A stretch of 7,816 nucleotides of DNA from Oribacterium sp. UBA6992 (GCA_002449915.1 DJXY01000065.1:1-7816); one strand, 5' to 3'; shown: positions 1 to 6,184, counted from the first letter of the stretch. Program-made: numbers and translations. Notes: generated from the sequence alone by a model not told the origin.

Positions 1-166
1 GGTAGATGCAGGCGGCGGCGGAACCATCGCCATGTTTATTGCGGATATGAATGTGGATACGGTGGATCTGGGAGTTCCGGTGCTTGCCATGCATGCGCCC
101 TTTGAGATTACCTCCAAGCTGGATGTCTATTATACATACCGTGCCTTCCGGGCGTTTAACCGTTAA
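1..166 (+). CDS. M18-family metallo-aminopeptidase, C-terminal fragment
   Basis: Only the last 54 codons (frame starting at base 2, TAA at 164-166) are in the window; the 5' part lies upstream. The fragment contains GVPVLAMHAPFEITSKLD, which matches the end of M18 (aspartyl aminopeptidase/aminopeptidase I) enzymes. In that family the His of the 'MH' motif (bases 92-94 here) is a ligand of the dinuclear zinc site. The piece ends in the family-typical Tyr/Phe/Ala-rich helix (YTYRAFRAF). M18 enzymes are cytosolic, form large homo-oligomers and remove N-terminal residues from peptides. The related M42 family has a similar end but normally lacks the MHAPFE arrangement, so M18 is preferred. No terminator is visible after the stop; the promoter of the next gene begins six bases later. 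Substrate preference cannot be judged from this fragment. Confidence 0.83.
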   Translation, partial: VDAGGGGTIAMFIADMNVDTVDLGVPVLAMHAPFEITSKLDVYYTYRAFRAFNR

Positions 167-171
167 AGGGA

Positions 172-200
172 TTGACAATTGCTGACAGCGCTCGTACAGT
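172..200 (+). promoter_or_regulatory. Sigma-A-type promoter for the foldase lipoprotein gene
   Basis: A perfect -35 TTGACA (172-177) is followed by a 17-base spacer and TACAGT (195-200, four of six matches to TATAAT). This predicts a start near base 207 and a 5' leader of about 85 bases. It begins six bases after the aminopeptidase stop, so the foldase gene probably has its own transcript start. TGACA occurs twice, ten bases apart, at 173-177 and 183-187. Confidence 0.65.
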
Positions 201-235
201 AATAGGGTTTATGCGGGTACATCTGCGAGAGCTTC

Positions 236-257
236 GTATATCGTAAAATGTATATCG
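236..257 (+). repeat. 8-bp direct repeat in the foldase leader
   Basis: GTATATCG occurs at 236-243 and again at 250-257, a 14-base period with TAAAAT between. It lies inside the predicted 5' leader. Short flanking arms CTGCG (223-227) and CGCAG (262-266) are complementary and could close a stem around the repeat. It may be a regulator site or part of a leader structure; no known element is recognised. Confidence 0.35.
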
Positions 258-291
258 ACAGCGCAGGAAAATATAACAGGAGATCATAAAA

Positions 292-1644
292 ATGAAAAAA
301 AGAACAATACTCATTGCTGCAGCAGCAGTTTCCATGGTGATTGCTGCAGCGGGCTGTGGGAAATCCACTCCGGATGCGGCTAAAACCACACAGGCGGCAG
401 ACACTGCTACAGCAGATGATGTAGCAACCTCATCGGAAATATCCGAGGACAATCCGGAAGTGAAAAAGATGGAAGCTACGGAAAAGCCAAAAGCACCGGC
501 ACTTTCCAAGATGGGTACCATTACGATGCCGGATTTCAGTACAATTGAGGTTACAACGGCACCGGAAACCGTGGTAGATGATGAAATGGTGAATCAGCAG
601 ATTCAGTACATCCTTCCGCAGCACCTGATGGAAGTCGATGGTCCGGCAGAGGAAGGAGATACCGTCAATATTGACTATGAGGGTACGATCAATGGAGAAG
701 CCTTTGATGGAGGCTCCTCCAAGGGATATGATCTTAAGCTTGGTTCCGGAAAATTCATCCCTGGATTTGAGGATCAGCTGGTTGGAGCTAAGGCTGGTGA
801 TAAGGTTACGGTGAATGTGACATTTCCGGCGGATTATCAACAGGCGGATCTTGCAGGAAAGGCTGCACAGTTTGCGGTCACTGTAAATACCATCAAGCGA
901 GTACCCACAGAGCTTACCGATGAGTGGGTTAAGAGCTATGATCAGACGACGGCTCAGACAGCGGATGAATTCCGTCAGCAGATAAAAGAAATGCTGGAGG
1001 AAACCTTCGATAATCAGTATCACAGCAATATCCAGCAGGAAGCTCTGCAGCAGCTGGTGGATCAATCTGATATTACACTCTCAGATGAGATGAAGCAGTA
1101 TGGCACCGACTTTTTGATCTACAGTAATGTCCAGCAGGCAAAGCAGTATGGTGTGGGACTTGCGGATTATATTAATCAGTACGGCATGAGCTTAGAGGAC
1201 TTCAAGAAGGAGATGGAATCTGAGGGTGAGCAGTACGCAAAGCAGTATTTCATCATTCAGAAGATTGCCAAGGATCAGGGCATTGAAGCAACGGATGCGC
1301 TGATTGACAAGCTGGCGGATGAACTGACTACGATGTCAGGGACCACCTATAACCGTATCAAGCTGATTGAGCAGTATGGTGGAGAGACCGTTAAAAATGA
1401 AGTTGTGCGTAATGCTGCCCTTGAGTATCTCGAGGGTCAGGTCAAGGTTACGGTGCAGGATGAAGCTGCGGCAGAAACAGATGCAGCGGCTTCAGCGACA
1501 GAGGCAGCCGCAGAAACAGAAGCTGCCGAAACATCAGAGAGCAGTGCCGCAGAGAATATAGCTGCGGGGACAAGCAGCGCAGCGGTTGAAACCGCCAATA
1601 TCGGAGAAACCACAGCTGCTGAAACTACAGCGGCTGCAAATTAA
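292..1644 (+). CDS. Secreted trigger-factor-like FKBP-type peptidyl-prolyl isomerase lipoprotein
   Basis: This 450-residue protein is predicted to be a lipid-anchored foldase outside the membrane. It has a positively charged start (MKKR), a hydrophobic core and a lipobox ending AAAGC, with Cys22 as the lipidated residue. After a Thr/Ala/Asp linker (about 24-72), residues about 118-203 form an FKBP domain. Its motifs are VNIDYEG, EAFDGG, GSGKFIPGFE and a VTFPADY stretch, all closely resembling the isomerase domain of trigger factor. Residues about 205-388 resemble the helical trigger-factor/SurA-like C-terminal chaperone region. The ribosome-binding domain of cytosolic trigger factor is absent, replaced by signal peptide and linker. 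Residues about 389-450 are an unusual Ala/Glu/Thr/Ser tail. The ATG at 292 follows AGGAGA (278-283) by eight bases. It has its own promoter and terminator, so it is probably monocistronic. Likely role: prolyl isomerisation and folding of exported proteins. The family call is strong; clients are unknown. Confidence 0.92.
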   Translation: MKKRTILIAAAAVSMVIAAAGCGKSTPDAAKTTQAADTATADDVATSSEISEDNPEVKKMEATEKPKAPALSKMGTITMPDFSTIEVTTAPETVVDDEMVNQQIQYILPQHLMEVDGPAEEGDTVNIDYEGTINGEAFDGGSSKGYDLKLGSGKFIPGFEDQLVGAKAGDKVTVNVTFPADYQQADLAGKAAQFAVTVNTIKRVPTELTDEWVKSYDQTTAQTADEFRQQIKEMLEETFDNQYHSNIQQEALQQLVDQSDITLSDEMKQYGTDFLIYSNVQQAKQYGVGLADYINQYGMSLEDFKKEMESEGEQYAKQYFIIQKIAKDQGIEATDALIDKLADELTTMSGTTYNRIKLIEQYGGETVKNEVVRNAALEYLEGQVKVTVQDEAAAETDAAASATEAAAETEAAETSESSAAENIAAGTSSAAVETANIGETTAAETTAAAN

Positions 1645-1651
1645 GTTGTAT

Positions 1652-1686
1652 AAAGAGGATTCCATTATATGGGGTCCTCTTTTTTT
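1652..1686 (+). terminator. Intrinsic terminator after the foldase gene
   Basis: The arm AAAGAGGATTCC (1652-1663) pairs with GGGGTCCTCTTT (1671-1682), including two central G-U pairs, around a seven-base loop. A run of seven T (1680-1686) follows. It lies seven bases after the stop codon. Because the 5' side is A-rich, it may also work weakly in the opposite direction, but no gene is seen converging on it. Confidence 0.88.
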
Positions 1687-1715
1687 ATACTCTTTTTTAC
1701 GTCATGCCGGAAAGA

Positions 1716-1744
1716 TTGAGAAATCACAGGGGGTATGCTAAGAT
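1716..1744 (+). promoter_or_regulatory. Candidate promoter upstream of the DnaA-box-like cluster
   Basis: TTGAGA (1716-1721, five of six matches to consensus) is followed after exactly 17 bases by TAAGAT (1739-1744), with an extended -10 TG at 1736-1737. The predicted start, near 1751, places the whole DnaA-box-like cluster in the leader of the membrane-protein gene. It competes with the second candidate at 1812-1839; both could be used. Confidence 0.45.
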
Positions 1745-1757
1745 AAGTGCATAAACA

Positions 1758-1860
1758 TGTGGAATAGTGCACATAATGTGGACAAAAATGTGGATAAGTT
1801 GAGAAAATCCTCTGAAAAGTTCAGTTTTTCTGATAAAATCAAGGATCTGAATGTGGATAA
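1758..1860 (-). promoter_or_regulatory. Cluster of DnaA-box-like 9-mers, all in one orientation
   Basis: Four related 9-mers lie in this non-coding stretch. TGTGGATAA, the exact complement of the DnaA box TTATCCACA, occurs at 1789-1797 and 1852-1860. TGTGGACAA (one mismatch) is at 1777-1785 and TGTGGAATA (two mismatches) at 1758-1766. The two exact copies start 63 bases apart, about six helical turns. The first two copies sit in a degenerate 20-base tandem repeat: both units (from 1746 and 1766) begin AGTGCA and contain ATGTGGA. DnaA binding could control the downstream promoter or titrate DnaA. No dnaA or dnaN gene is present to support an origin. Another factor recognising the same motif is possible. 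Confidence 0.5.
1812..1839 (+). promoter_or_regulatory. Candidate extended -10 promoter for the membrane-protein gene
   Basis: TAAAAT (1834-1839) is preceded by TG at 1831-1832, giving an extended -10. A CTGAAA -35-like hexamer (1812-1817, four of six matches) lies 16 bases upstream. The predicted start near 1846 is just before the exact DnaA-box-like 9-mer at 1852-1860, a position where a bound protein could block initiation. Confidence 0.4.
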
Positions 1861-1880
1861 CTCATAGGGAGCAGAGTGAT

Positions 1881-1886
1881 AAAGGA
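1881..1886 (+). promoter_or_regulatory. Unusually close ribosome binding site
   Basis: AAAGGA ends only two bases before the ATG at 1889, closer than the usual 5-9 bases. The next purine-rich candidate, GGGAG (1867-1871), is too far away at 17 bases. An in-frame TAA at 1880-1882 excludes any earlier start, and the next in-frame ATG is residue 34. The annotated start therefore stands, but translation may be weak or conditional. Confidence 0.5.
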
Positions 1887-1888
1887 AC

Positions 1889-3028
1889 ATGGAAAAGCTC
1901 AGTAAGAGGGAAAAGAAAATACGGAAGCTTGAAAAAAAGCTTCAGAAGCTTAAGGATAAAGAATATAAAAAGAACAGCAGTGATGTCATGGAGCTTACGG
2001 TTCAGAAGGTAACAATACCCAAGCTCATAGATCTTCCATCCTACAGGAACGATGAGACAGCTCCGGAACCGATGCCAATGCCACCTGAGGAAGCAGCGGG
2101 TGCAGCAGAGCCGTCGGAATCCCTATCCATGCCATTTCAGGAGACTACGATGGACGCAGCTGCAAAACCAGAGCCGTTACCTTTGCCACTGAAAGATAAG
2201 GAGATGGATGGAGCAGCAACGCCCAGGGGATCTGATGCTGTGAGTACGCAGGTGCTTGATCATCCTACGACAGACAAAAAGGTAGACGAAAAAGAAGAAA
2301 AGTCCGCAGAAGCAGGGGCTCAAGATATCAAAACTATGGCAGAAAAGAGCGTATATGAAAAAATCCTGGAGCAGGCGCGGGAGACAGATAAGAGAAGACC
2401 TGTGTATACGACAGGGTATTTCCGCAGTGTACGCATGATCTTTACAGCTTTTTTTGCGGATCCGCAGGCAACACTTTCTGCACAGCTTACAGATCCGGAT
2501 CATCGGGCGGCGTGGACCTTTTTTATGACAGGAGTGGCGGCTTTTTTAGCCGGAGGACTGCTTTCCGGAGGTATTGCGTCAGGTCTGCAGGCGGCTGTGC
2601 TGTATACCATATATATGATGATCTATCCGTTTCTGGTTGCGATTGTCTCAGGAGCAGGACGAAATGTAGGCATCCGGGATATCCTTTCCGTATTTTGGGT
2701 GTCGGGGATTTTTATTGACTGCGTGCATGTTTTTTCAGTGCTCTGCATGCTGATGGGACTTTGGTTTCTTGCGATTGTTGCGGAGATCCTTGCACTTCCG
2801 CTTGGCATTGTATTTAATTATATGGCGACCACAGCAGTTTATGGGGGAGACAATAAGAGAGCGATCCGTACGACCATCATTGCCTTGGTTACATTCATGC
2901 TTCTTATGATTGCCGCAGGATTTCTGCTGATTGCTATCTCGATTATCAACAGCGCGCTCGGACAGATGATGGATGGCGGATTTAATATACCGGCACTCAT
3001 TGAGTTTATCCTGCAATATGTAAAGTGA
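1889..3028 (+). CDS. Uncharacterised multi-pass membrane protein with helical N-terminus and repeat linker (possibly Yip1-like)
   Basis: I do not recognise a specific family for this 379-residue protein. Residues about 4-28 are very rich in Lys and Glu with Leu/Ile at heptad-like spacing, suggesting a short coiled coil. There is no signal peptide, so the N-terminus is probably cytoplasmic. Residues about 57-113 hold three imperfect units of roughly 18 residues, each with a Met/Leu-Pro motif (MPMP, SMPF, PLPL) followed by an Ala-rich acidic segment. A charged stretch follows to about 170. From about 207 to 353 there are about five hydrophobic spans (near 208-227, 232-254, 266-288, 291-313 and 327-352). 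A soluble N-terminus plus five C-terminal spans resembles Yip1-domain proteins, but no diagnostic motif was seen. The gene follows the DnaA-box-like cluster and lacks an obvious terminator, so some readthrough into the BMP gene is possible. Confidence 0.82.
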   Translation: MEKLSKREKKIRKLEKKLQKLKDKEYKKNSSDVMELTVQKVTIPKLIDLPSYRNDETAPEPMPMPPEEAAGAAEPSESLSMPFQETTMDAAAKPEPLPLPLKDKEMDGAATPRGSDAVSTQVLDHPTTDKKVDEKEEKSAEAGAQDIKTMAEKSVYEKILEQARETDKRRPVYTTGYFRSVRMIFTAFFADPQATLSAQLTDPDHRAAWTFFMTGVAAFLAGGLLSGGIASGLQAAVLYTIYMMIYPFLVAIVSGAGRNVGIRDILSVFWVSGIFIDCVHVFSVLCMLMGLWFLAIVAEILALPLGIVFNYMATTAVYGGDNKRAIRTTIIALVTFMLLMIAAGFLLIAISIINSALGQMMDGGFNIPALIEFILQYVK

Positions 3029-3031
3029 TGC

Positions 3032-3060
3032 TTGCAGACCTATTGCTAAAAACATATAAT
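3032..3060 (+). promoter_or_regulatory. Candidate promoter of the BMP lipoprotein gene
   Basis: A perfect TATAAT (3055-3060) lies 17 bases after TTGCAG (3032-3037), which matches the -35 consensus only in TTG. The predicted start near 3067 leaves a leader of about 50 bases, too short for a purine riboswitch. A second TATAAT at 3075-3080 has no acceptable -35. The -10 falls inside an inverted repeat, annotated separately. Confidence 0.55.
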
Positions 3061-3071
3061 ATCGTTATATG
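3053..3071 (+). promoter_or_regulatory. Perfect inverted repeat over the -10, operator candidate
   Basis: CATATAA (3053-3059) and TTATATG (3065-3071) are exact inverted copies separated by TATCG. The repeat overlaps the -10 and the predicted start, a classic repressor position. Its AT-rich sequence could also have arisen by chance around a TATAAT box, so this is a candidate only. Confidence 0.4.
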
Positions 3072-3116
3072 AAATATAATTTGCCATGAATTAATGACGA
3101 GGAGGAAAAATTCATT

Positions 3117-4277
3117 ATGAAAAAGAAACTGATCGCAGTTATGGTGGCAGCATCCATGACAGCATCGCTTGCGGCATGTGGTTCCTCAGCTGGCACAACT
3201 ACAACTACCGGCGCAGCGGAAACTACAGCACAGGCAGCAGAGACAGGCAGTGCGGCGGAAACGAGTGCTGCTTCTGCGGAAACAACCGAGGCAGCTAAGG
3301 ATGCCAAGGAGACAAGCGGAGAGATGCCGGATGGTACAGGAAAGAAGATTGGTATTATAACCGATACCGGCGGAGTGCATGATGGATCTTTCAACCAGTC
3401 TGCCTGGGAAGGACTGCAGAGAGCACAGAAGGATATGGGCATCGAGGCTCAGTATCTTGAGTCCAAGACCGATGCAGACTATATCCCTAATATTGAAGCA
3501 TTTGTAGATGAAGACTATGATATGATCATCTGCGTTGGATATGCACTTGCGGATGCACTGAAGCAGGAGGCAGAGGCTAATCCGGATGTGCAGTTCGCAA
3601 TCATTGATGATGCGTCTCTGGCGGATGAGCCAAATGTAACTTCTCTTACTTTTGAGCAGTCACAGGCATCCTATCTTGTCGGTTATGTTGCAGGTAAGAC
3701 CACCAAGACCAATAAGGTGGGATTTGTACTGGGTATGTCCACAGATATCATGAACCAGTTCGGATACGGCTATGTTGCCGGTGTACTGGATGCTAATCCG
3801 GATGCAACGGTGCTTCAGAACAATGCCAACAGCTTTTCAGATACTGCTGCCGGAAAGACTGCGGCAACACAGATGATTACCAATGGCGCAGACGTAATCT
3901 TCCATGCCGCTGGCGGTACAGGACTTGGTGTTATCGAGGCCTGCAACGAGGCTGGTATCTGGGCAATCGGTGTTGATTCAGATCAGTCCAGCCTGGCTCC
4001 GGAGCATGTCCTTACTTCCGCTATGAAGAGAGTGGACAATGCAGTTTATGATGTTTCCAAGGAAACCGTAGAAGGCAAACTGAGTGGCGGAGTCAAGGTT
4101 TACTCTCTTGCTGATGAAGGTGTGGATCTTGCTCCTACGACAAATAATATTGATCCGGCTGTCCTTTCCGAGGTACAGGAGATCAAGCAGCAGATCATCG
4201 ATGGCAAGATTACCGTACCAAAGACCAAGGAAGAGTTTGAGGCAAAGTACGGCAATGTATATGAGCTGGATGACTAA
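3117..4277 (+). CDS. BMP-family nucleoside-binding lipoprotein (PnrA/NupN-like) of an ABC importer
   Basis: This 386-residue protein is the extracellular substrate-binding component of a nucleoside ABC transporter. It begins MKKK, has a hydrophobic core and a lipobox LAAC with Cys21 as the lipid anchor. A Thr/Ala/Glu/Ser-rich spacer covers about 24-68. The periplasmic-binding-protein fold starts near residue 76. BMP motifs are clear: GGVHDGSFNQSAWEG (85-99), FHAAGGTGLGV (262-272), IGVDSDQ (284-290) and SAMKRVDNAVYD (301-312). In PnrA-type proteins the equivalent Asp of the GVDSDQ segment contacts the nucleoside ribose. Known relatives bind purine nucleosides (Treponema PnrA) or guanosine (B. 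subtilis NupN). The start at 3117 follows AGGAGG (3100-3105) by 11 bases. A terminator follows. The matching ATPase begins about 3 kb downstream, after yjjI-yjjW, instead of immediately. The family is certain; the precise ligand is inferred. Confidence 0.95.
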   Translation: MKKKLIAVMVAASMTASLAACGSSAGTTTTTGAAETTAQAAETGSAAETSAASAETTEAAKDAKETSGEMPDGTGKKIGIITDTGGVHDGSFNQSAWEGLQRAQKDMGIEAQYLESKTDADYIPNIEAFVDEDYDMIICVGYALADALKQEAEANPDVQFAIIDDASLADEPNVTSLTFEQSQASYLVGYVAGKTTKTNKVGFVLGMSTDIMNQFGYGYVAGVLDANPDATVLQNNANSFSDTAAGKTAATQMITNGADVIFHAAGGTGLGVIEACNEAGIWAIGVDSDQSSLAPEHVLTSAMKRVDNAVYDVSKETVEGKLSGGVKVYSLADEGVDLAPTTNNIDPAVLSEVQEIKQQIIDGKITVPKTKEEFEAKYGNVYELDD

Positions 4278-4352
4278 TTCAGAAATTAGAAAGAGCTGAG
4301 ACTTACCTGTACATGATGCAGTGGCAAGAGAATGCTTCGTAAAAAAGTATAG

Positions 4353-4384
4353 AAAGACCGGTTCCTGCGGGATCCGGTCTTTTT
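4353..4384 (+). terminator. Strong intrinsic terminator after the BMP gene
   Basis: AAAGACCGG (4353-4361) pairs perfectly with CCGGTCTTT (4374-4382). The inner TCC/GGA segment can extend the stem past one mismatch to a TGCG loop. Five T (4380-4384) follow. It separates the binding-protein transcript from yjjI and the downstream ATPase, so the binding protein can be made in excess of the other components. Confidence 0.9.
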
Positions 4385-4558
4385 GTATGCAGGATGTGAG
4401 TATATCTTCTGCCGCTGCCATTTTTGCATTTTGAAAATGATGAAACAAAAGAGACCAGAACTCACCTGCAATGCTGGCTGGACTTCCATGGGTTTCCGGA
4501 TTTTACTCGTATCAAAAGTACAGTAAAAAATTCTGTGATAAAAATATGATAAAGACTA

Positions 4559-4587
4559 TTGTTTTCTATAGACTTTTATCGTAAAAA
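4559..4587 (+). promoter_or_regulatory. Weak candidate promoter for yjjI
   Basis: TTGTTT (4559-4564) and TAAAAA (4582-4587) are 17 bases apart. Neither matches the consensus well. The strong terminator upstream implies that a promoter must exist between 4385 and 4636, and this is the best-spaced pair seen. TATGAT (4545-4550) is a better -10 but has no acceptable -35, which would fit an activator-dependent promoter. Confidence 0.3.
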
Positions 4588-4636
4588 GTTGGATACTAGA
4601 TATCTGAAAAGGTTATGGCTTTTATGAGGTGAAGAT

Positions 4637-6184
4637 ATGAGAAATATAAGTATGGAACGCGTGGAGAAGACACGTGAGACAATGCTGGAAACGGTGAAGA
4701 GTCCAACACTGACGCACGAGCAGAAGGTCGCGACGATGGCCAATCTTGCGGATTCTCTCCTGGAGGTTATGGATCTGCCGGATGGTCTGGATGAGCTTTT
4801 AAATCAGCCGATAGACAAGCAGTGCATCTGTGATTTAAGTGAAGGACATGCACCGCTCCGCCCGAGATATATTATCCCGGATTATGCCAAATTTATGAAG
4901 GAAGGATCTGGCTTCCTTAATCTGGAAGCGCCTAAGGATCTATTTGAAGCAATCAATGATCTTCTGATCTTTTATCGTCATGTCCCGTCCGTTACCAATT
5001 TCCCGGTATATGTCGGCGCACTGGATAAGCTTCTGGATCCCTTTGTACAGGATATGGATGAGGAGCTTGCGTATAAGCTGATCCGTCTGTTTTTCATTAA
5101 TATGGACCGTACCATACTGGATTCGTTTTCTCATGGAAATATCGGACCGGAGGACACCAAGGCAGGCAGAATTATCTTAAAGGTCATTGCAGACACGAAG
5201 GATGCAGTCCCTAATATGACGATGAAGTATGACGAGGATATCACGCCGGATGCATTCGCAATTGAATGCGTACGGGCGGCACTTGCTTCCGCGAAGCCAA
5301 GCTTTGGAAATCACAGGATGTTTAAGTCAGAGCTGGGAGAGGACTATGTCATTGCCTCCTGCTACAATGGACTTAAATATGGCGGCGGATCCTATACTCT
5401 GGTGCGCCTGATCCTTGGAAACATTGCAAAGCGCGCGAAGGATACGGAGGATTTTCTTAAAAATCAGCTCCCATATGTGATGGATATCCAGGCAAGATAC
5501 ATGGACGAGCGGATCCGCTTTATCGTGGAGGAATCCGGATTTTTTGAGAACAATTTTCTTGCCAAGGAGGGATTTATCCATCGGGATAAGTTTACGGCAA
5601 TGTATGGGCTGGTTGGTCTTGCGGAAGCGGTGGATATCCTGCTTGCGAAGGAGGGACATCCGGAGTGGAGATTTGGTCATAGTGATGAGGCAACCAGATT
5701 AGGTATCCGGATTATGGATGCGATCGAGGATTTTAATAATCATCACTATAACAAGTACTGCGAGGCTACGGGAGGACATTTCCTCTTGCATGCACAGGTG
5801 GGCATTGCTTCCGATATCGGCGTGACTCCGGGAACTCGGATCCCGATCGGTGAGGAACCGGAAAATCTGGTGGATCAGCTCAATATCCTGAGCCATTTCC
5901 ATCATTACTTCCCATCCGGAACCGGTGACATCTTCCCGATTGATATGACGGTGCACAGAAATCCGGAATATGTGCTGGATATTGTCAAGGGCTCCTTCCG
6001 TAAAAATCTCCGGTATCTGTCATTCTACGCGGCAGACTCCGATGTCATCCGCATTACCGGATATCTGGTCAAGAAGTCGGAGATCGAGAAGCTGGAGCAT
6101 GGGCAAAATGTAAAGCATGATACTACAGCGCTTGGTATGGGTGCAAAGCATAACGGGCATATCCTGGAGCGTAAGGTGAGATAA
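4637..6184 (+). CDS. yjjI: YjjI-family glycyl radical enzyme
   Basis: This 515-residue protein matches the YjjI family (about 516 residues in E. coli), a short class of glycyl radical enzymes with no firmly known substrate to my knowledge. The glycyl radical motif is VIRITGY near the C-terminus, with Gly475 (codon 6059-6061) as the expected radical site. The likely thiyl cysteine is Cys242 in IASCYNGLKYGGG, on the finger loop of the barrel. There is one Cys there, not the adjacent pair of pyruvate formate-lyase. Other distinctive segments are HAPLRPRYIIPDY (71-83), a His-rich NNHHYNKYCEATGGHFLLHAQ (about 367-387, shown here as a region) and FHHYFPSGTGDIFP (421-434). The enzyme is cytosolic and oxygen-sensitive once activated. 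The ATG at 4637 follows an ideal GAGGTGA (4626-4632). The activase gene follows 100 bases later, and nucleoside transporter genes flank the pair, hinting at a nucleoside-derived substrate. The family is confident; the reaction is unknown. Confidence 0.93.
   Translation: MRNISMERVEKTRETMLETVKSPTLTHEQKVATMANLADSLLEVMDLPDGLDELLNQPIDKQCICDLSEGHAPLRPRYIIPDYAKFMKEGSGFLNLEAPKDLFEAINDLLIFYRHVPSVTNFPVYVGALDKLLDPFVQDMDEELAYKLIRLFFINMDRTILDSFSHGNIGPEDTKAGRIILKVIADTKDAVPNMTMKYDEDITPDAFAIECVRAALASAKPSFGNHRMFKSELGEDYVIASCYNGLKYGGGSYTLVRLILGNIAKRAKDTEDFLKNQLPYVMDIQARYMDERIRFIVEESGFFENNFLAKEGFIHRDKFTAMYGLVGLAEAVDILLAKEGHPEWRFGHSDEATRLGIRIMDAIEDFNNHHYNKYCEATGGHFLLHAQVGIASDIGVTPGTRIPIGEEPENLVDQLNILSHFHHYFPSGTGDIFPIDMTVHRNPEYVLDIVKGSFRKNLRYLSFYAADSDVIRITGYLVKKSEIEKLEHGQNVKHDTTALGMGAKHNGHILERKVR

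Larger units (their letters stand above)
4278..4636 (+). other. 359-base intergenic region between the BMP gene and yjjI
   Basis: No convincing gene is present. It contains a strong terminator (4353-4384), then a stretch with a weak hairpin (CTGGA 4478-4482 with TCCGG 4495-4499). A very AT-rich upstream region for yjjI follows (about 4500-4620). In that part TGATAAA occurs at 4536-4542 and 4547-4553, one helical turn apart. An inverted copy of its GATAAA core lies at 4575-4580 (TTTATC). ACTTTT (4572-4577) and AAAAGT (4584-4589) form a small inverted repeat. These are the likely control sequences of the glycyl radical system. Confidence 0.6.

Noticed and set aside
49..63. Additional DnaA-box-like sequence (TGTGGATAC)
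   Set aside because: It lies in coding sequence for Asn-Val-Asp-Thr. GTGGAT is a common Val-Asp codon pair here and recurs near 4120, so it is not counted in the cluster.
430..1065. Long open frame on the minus strand (211 codons) opposite the foldase gene
   Set aside because: It is fully antisense to a clear trigger-factor-like gene, resembles no known protein, and its Cys/Arg/Ile-rich composition is typical of a shadow frame.
1367..1561. Alternative plus-strand frame over the foldase tail
   Set aside because: The Gln/Arg/Leu-rich product is what the Ala/Glu codon repeat gives in another frame. The main frame runs uninterrupted to a stop followed by a terminator.
1690..1888. Chromosomal replication origin
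   Set aside because: Two exact DnaA-box-like 9-mers are present, but there is no dnaA, dnaN, rpmH or gidA nearby and no clear AT-rich unwinding element. A regulatory or titration cluster fits better.
3029..3116. Purine riboswitch upstream of the nucleoside-binding protein gene
   Set aside because: The leader after the predicted start is only about 50 bases, and the conserved three-way-junction bases of a purine aptamer are not seen.
4385..4520. Riboswitch or small RNA in the more GC-rich part of the gap before yjjI
   Set aside because: Only a five-base-pair weak hairpin was found. No known aptamer core or convincing promoter-terminator pair encloses it.
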